DNA of 64,000 nucleotides from Lachnospiraceae bacterium. GTDB lineage: Bacteria; Bacillota; Clostridia; Lachnospirales; Lachnospiraceae. The notes below the pieces were generated by a model, which was not told the origin of the DNA, made no database searches, and saw nothing but the letters and a program-made list of their open reading frames with translations. Made by a program: the position numbers and the translations under genes. Shown here one piece after another: positions 60,063 through 64,000 of this stretch (position 1 is its first letter; each line of letters starts with the position of its first letter). The stretch covers positions 186,001-250,000 of the forward strand of contig JALCRM010000002.1 of NCBI GenBank assembly GCA_022652545.1, in the 5' to 3' direction.

Positions 60063-60668
60063 ATGAAAGCAGATCGTGTACAGGCGTTCAGCGACGGGAT
60101 CTTTGCCATTCTGATCACGATCCTGGTTTTGGAATTCAGGCTTCCGGATCATTCCGCCGGCGCACTTGCGCCGGCCGTACTGAGACAATGGCCGATCCTC
60201 TTTTCCTATGTCCTAACGTTTTCCTATATCGGAATACTGTGGCTCTTTCACCACGATCTTTTCGGATATATGGAAAAGACGACGCCGAAACTGAATGTTC
60301 TCAACCTTGTGTCCATCTTCCTGACGACACTTCTCAATTATTCCATGTCGCTTCTGGCGGACAGCCTTGTGTCCGGGAATAAGGCAGACATGCAGTTTTC
60401 GTTCGCCCTCTATTCTGCGGTGGCAATGGGAATCTCTCTGTCCTATTACGGGCTGTATTCCTATATCGGGAATCACAGGGAAATGCTCTCTGCGGAAGCG
60501 GTGGCCGGGTATTTTTCCTCCGCCCGTCATTATCCGCTTATGAGTGCAGCCGTTTACGCCATGGCCTTTTTACTTTCGCTGTTATCAGCCGTACCCGGTT
60601 CCCTGTTTCTGCTTCTCGGAATCGCATTTCACGGATACGCTTACTGGAAAACAGTGAAGATCCGCTAA
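60063..60668 (+). CDS. TMEM175/DUF1211-family membrane protein (putative K+ channel)
   Basis: RVQAFSDGIFAILITILVLEF matches the TMEM175 RxxxFSDGxFAI signature. Confidence 0.87.
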   Translation: MKADRVQAFSDGIFAILITILVLEFRLPDHSAGALAPAVLRQWPILFSYVLTFSYIGILWLFHHDLFGYMEKTTPKLNVLNLVSIFLTTLLNYSMSLLADSLVSGNKADMQFSFALYSAVAMGISLSYYGLYSYIGNHREMLSAEAVAGYFSSARHYPLMSAAVYAMAFLLSLLSAVPGSLFLLLGIAFHGYAYWKTVKIR

Positions 60669-60672
60669 TGGT

Positions 60673-61347
60673 CTACCGGTCGCGCAGTCCCATCTGCTTC
60701 AGCAGACTGCAGTAAAAATCGTACGCCTGTTTCATCTTCTTCCGTGTAAACCGCATGCTCGGCCCGGTCAGGGCAACGACGCCGACCATGGTTTCCCCGG
60801 AATAGAACGGAACGGCAAAACAGTTCAGCCCTTCCTCCACATCCTCGAGATCCATGGCATACGGCTCCCCCTTGCCCAGTCCGCGATAAACCTTTGCAAC
60901 GGCTGAGTTTTCGGGAAGACGGATATAACGGTCATTTTCGGGAACGACTTTGAGCGGTTGCTTTGATACGACTACGTCGTAATAATAGTACTGGTCGCCG
61001 ATCAGGACTTCGAAATAGGCCGTTTCATCGATCTCATCCACCATGCGCGTGAGCAGGTTATGGATGACGGAGGCCATGCCCGATTTCTGTTCAAAACAAA
61101 GGCCCAGCTTCAGGCTGTTCATGCCGAGACAGTATTCCATATCATTTTCGCCGCGCGCCAGATAACCCAGATGTTCCAGTGTCTGCAGCAGGCCAAACGT
61201 GGTCGTCGTTTTAAGACCCATGCATTCGCTGATGGCTCCGAGCCGCATGTTTCCCTTTTCGGCAATCAGATCCATGATGTGCAGCGCGCGCTCCACCGAC
61301 TGGATATACTTTTTCCCGTCTTCTGCTTTTTTCGATCTTTCCGCCAT
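60673..61347 (-). CDS. IclR-family transcriptional regulator
   Basis: SVERALHIMDLIAEKGNMRLGAISECMGLKTTTTFGLLQTLEHLGYL. Confidence 0.93.
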   Translation of the reverse strand: MAERSKKAEDGKKYIQSVERALHIMDLIAEKGNMRLGAISECMGLKTTTTFGLLQTLEHLGYLARGENDMEYCLGMNSLKLGLCFEQKSGMASVIHNLLTRMVDEIDETAYFEVLIGDQYYYYDVVVSKQPLKVVPENDRYIRLPENSAVAKVYRGLGKGEPYAMDLEDVEEGLNCFAVPFYSGETMVGVVALTGPSMRFTRKKMKQAYDFYCSLLKQMGLRDR

Positions 61348-61588
61348 CTGTAAGGCCTCCTCTGTGAACTGCTCTCATCATAATACGCATTCTCCGATAT
61401 CGCAATGCAAATGAAACCCGACAATGCCGCATCAGATATTCTACAATAATGAATAAATAACTTATGCACAAATAATAAATACGTTTATGATGAATTATTA
61501 CCATTGAAGAGCGGAAAAATATACGATAATATTGAAGCTACGAAGGAAATACAAATAAATATTCATTATTAACGAAAGGAGCAGGACG

Positions 61589-62488
61589 ATGCCTGACAAT
61601 GGTTCGGAAAACAGCGTAAAAAAGAACGGCCGCAGCAGGGAAGAACTGGTACGGGAACTGGAAAAGAGGGCTTTGGAAATCAGGAAGAATCTTCTTACAC
61701 TCTGCTCACAGCAGGTCATCCATATCGGAGGCGATCTTTCCGTAGCGGATGTCATGACAGTCCTCTGGCAGTATCAGATCCGGTATGATACGAAGAACCC
61801 GAAGGATGAGAGCAGAGACCGTTTTATTCTCTCCAAGGGGCATGCCGCGGCGGTCACGAGTTTCAACCAGGCCGCGATCGGATGCTATGACAATGCGGAT
61901 ATTTTCAGAGAGTACGCACAGGATAACGGACGTTTTGCCATGCATTCCTGCAATCTCATCAATCCGCATGTGGAAGTGTCCACGGGAAGTCTGGGGCACG
62001 GACTCCCTGTAGCAGCCGGCATTGCGCAGGCACTGAAGCTGAAGAAGAATGAGACAAGCCGTGTCTATGTGGTCACCGGGGACGGCGAACACGGGGAAGG
62101 ATCCCTCTGGGAAGCGATCATGAATGCCGCCCATTACAAACTCGGCAATCTGGTGTGCATCGTCGACTGCAACGGCCTCGGATTCGACGGGACACTGAAG
62201 GATATCACAGGTCTGGGGGATATCGCGGATAAGTACCGGATCTTCGGATGGAATGTGACGGAAGTTGACGGACATGAAATCGACGAACTGATCGATGCCT
62301 TTGACCATCTGCCGCCGACCTCCTTTGATAAACCGACTGCCCTGATCTGCCATACCGTCAAGGGACATGGCGTCGACTTTATGGAAAACCAGGTCAAGTG
62401 GCACGCAGGCCGTCTGAGCGAGGAAAACCGCGATGAGGCGATCCGGCAGCTCGAGGATGCGTTCAACAGAAAGTGGGGTGGACAGTGA
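61589..62488 (+). CDS. Transketolase, N-terminal (TPP-binding) subunit
   Basis: SKGHAAAVTSFNQ; GSLGHGLPVAAGIAQALKLKK; VTGDGEHGEGSLWEAIMNAAHYKLGNL. Confidence 0.94.
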   Translation: MPDNGSENSVKKNGRSREELVRELEKRALEIRKNLLTLCSQQVIHIGGDLSVADVMTVLWQYQIRYDTKNPKDESRDRFILSKGHAAAVTSFNQAAIGCYDNADIFREYAQDNGRFAMHSCNLINPHVEVSTGSLGHGLPVAAGIAQALKLKKNETSRVYVVTGDGEHGEGSLWEAIMNAAHYKLGNLVCIVDCNGLGFDGTLKDITGLGDIADKYRIFGWNVTEVDGHEIDELIDAFDHLPPTSFDKPTALICHTVKGHGVDFMENQVKWHAGRLSEENRDEAIRQLEDAFNRKWGGQ

Positions 62489-63453
62489 TGGGTGCGACAC
62501 AGAGTTTCGGCGATATGGTGGCAGTCCGGGACGTAGCCGGAAAATACATTTCAAAATTAGGAGAAAAGAATGATAAGGTCGTGGTAGTGAACGCGGATCT
62601 GAGCGGGACCAGCAGAAACAAAGGTTTCGTCGAGGAATTTCCGGACCGGTCATTCAACGTCGGCATCGCTGAGCAGGATCTTGTGAGCTTTTCTGCAGGG
62701 CTTGCCCACGAAGGCTTCATGCCTTATGCATTCACGATGGCACCGTTCATCTCCATGCGGGCCTGTGAGCAGTGCCGTACCGATGTCGCCTACGGGCATC
62801 TGAATGTACGCCTCATTGGCAATTATGCGGGATATTCTTCCGGCGTCTCGGGAGCCACGCACTGTGCACTGGAAGACTGCGCCATCATGGGGAGCATGGC
62901 CGGCATGACCGTACTGGAACCCGGCGATCCCTATCAGATCTGCAAGATGCTGGAAGCGACCCTGACCTGGGACGGACCCGTCTACATCCGGAGCGGCATC
63001 GAGGCGCTGAAGCCGATCTATCCGGAAGATTACGACTACCGGATCGGGAAAGCCATCATTGCACGGGAAGGAAAAGATGGCGCGTTTATCTGCAGCGGCA
63101 TCGTCGTGCAGTTTGCGCTGGAAGCGGCAGAACGCCTTTATGCGGAAACGGGAGCGGATATCCGCGTCATCGATATGCATACCATCAAACCCATCGACAG
63201 GGAAGCCGTTATCGCAGCGGCACGGACGGGCAGGGTCATCGCGGCACAGGACCACAACATTATCGGCGGCCTCGGCTACTATGCGGCGGCAGTGATCGCA
63301 GAAAGCGGGATACCGACCAAATTCAGGATCCTCGGCTGCCCGGACCATTTCGTGCCGATCGCGACCGCCCCGTACCTCTTCCACAAAAATGAATATGATA
63401 CGGACGGTCTTGTAAAGAACATGGAAGCCATGCTGGAAAACAGGGGGGAATAA
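62488..63453 (+). CDS. Transketolase, C-terminal (pyrimidine-binding) subunit
   Basis: VVVVNADLSGTSRNKGFVEEFPDRSFNVGIAEQDLVSFSAGLAHEG; TGATG overlap with the N-terminal subunit. Confidence 0.94.
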   Translation: MGATQSFGDMVAVRDVAGKYISKLGEKNDKVVVVNADLSGTSRNKGFVEEFPDRSFNVGIAEQDLVSFSAGLAHEGFMPYAFTMAPFISMRACEQCRTDVAYGHLNVRLIGNYAGYSSGVSGATHCALEDCAIMGSMAGMTVLEPGDPYQICKMLEATLTWDGPVYIRSGIEALKPIYPEDYDYRIGKAIIAREGKDGAFICSGIVVQFALEAAERLYAETGADIRVIDMHTIKPIDREAVIAAARTGRVIAAQDHNIIGGLGYYAAAVIAESGIPTKFRILGCPDHFVPIATAPYLFHKNEYDTDGLVKNMEAMLENRGE

Positions 63454-63456
63454 AAC

Positions 63457-63804
63457 ATGCTGAAGAAAAACGAGGATTTTACGGTAGAACAGGAGCATGC
63501 GGAAAACGGGCTCGGCAATTTCACCATGCGCTATCCGATCACGGGAAAAGAGCTTCCGCCGCATATGCGGCTGATGTGCGAAGTGATCATTGAACCCGGA
63601 CAGGAATGCCGTACGCATGTGCATGAAGGCGACACCGAGATTTACTATATGCTTTCAGGCAGGGCGGAATATACGGGAGCAGAAGGAACGAATACCCTGA
63701 AGCCTGGCGATGTCACCGTCTGCTATGACGGAGAGAGCCATGCGATCCGGTGCGTCGGGGACGAGACGCTGCGGTTCCTCGCATTCATACCTTATACCAA
63801 ATAA
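63457..63804 (+). CDS. Cupin domain protein
   Basis: MCEVIIEPGQECRTHVHEGDTEIYYMLSGRAEYTGAEGTNTLKPGDVTVCYDGESHAIR. Confidence 0.92.
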   Translation: MLKKNEDFTVEQEHAENGLGNFTMRYPITGKELPPHMRLMCEVIIEPGQECRTHVHEGDTEIYYMLSGRAEYTGAEGTNTLKPGDVTVCYDGESHAIRCVGDETLRFLAFIPYTK

Positions 63805-63922
63805 TATTAATTATCGGAATACTGCCAAACCGACGGTTTCGAAGTTCTGCATCGGCCGCCGGTTTGGCAGTACAGGCTGAAAACCGAAGGCAGCAGAAGC
63901 CACGCAGAAAGCAGGGAACATT

Positions 63923-64000
63923 ATGAAAGCAGTAGCATTTAACGGCAGTCCGAGAAGAGAAGGCAATACGTACCAGGCACTGAAGCTGGTATGCAATGAA
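63923..64000 (+). CDS. NADPH-dependent FMN reductase-like protein, N-terminus (truncated by window end)
   Basis: MKAVAFNGSPRREGNTYQALKLVCNE; GSPR-x-GNT flavodoxin-like loop. Confidence 0.75.
   Translation, partial: MKAVAFNGSPRREGNTYQALKLVCNE

Noticed and set aside
1-64000. CRISPR array, tRNA/rRNA genes, IS elements or prophage
   Set aside because: No regularly spaced repeats, no recognisable cloverleaf or rRNA sequence, and no transposase, integrase or phage structural proteins found by reading.

Overview
The window is a gene-dense chromosomal segment from a GC-moderate Firmicute, probably Lachnospiraceae-like. It opens in the spc/alpha ribosomal operon (rpsE 3' end, rpmD, rplO, secY, adk, infA, rpmJ, rpsM, rpsK, rpsD, rpoA, rplQ). 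This is followed by a fused EcfA1-EcfA2 ATPase gene, ecfT, truA, rplM-rpsI and dinB. Next comes a surface-glycopolymer cluster (DUF4422, LicD, IspD/TarI-like, TagF-like, acyltransferase, TagG/TagH-like, epimerase). The middle carries a GH31 alpha-xylosidase, ptb-buk, secA, prfB, a CobO-type adenosyltransferase, a polar amino-acid ABC system, hisC, hslO, nadE, dapF, a nucleoside phosphorylase, an orphan hybrid histidine kinase, T-box-thrS, a class II RNR, a three-gene HipBST-like toxin-antitoxin locus, and a split transketolase operon. No rRNA, tRNA, CRISPR array, transposase or prophage was recognised. The strongest candidate for something undescribed is a recurring, covarying Shine-Dalgarno-proximal hairpin, GGAG(A/G)AyC-loop-GrTyCTCC-N4-GGAGG. 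It occurs six times ahead of start codons, including a tandemly duplicated 110-bp leader unit with two small uORFs between the thrS T-box and thrS. Other strong observations are two NrdR-box-like sites 32 bp apart at the RNR promoter, and a HipB-type operator lying exactly in the -35/-10 spacer of the hipBST-like promoter. Everything was read by eye; no database or folding computation was run.
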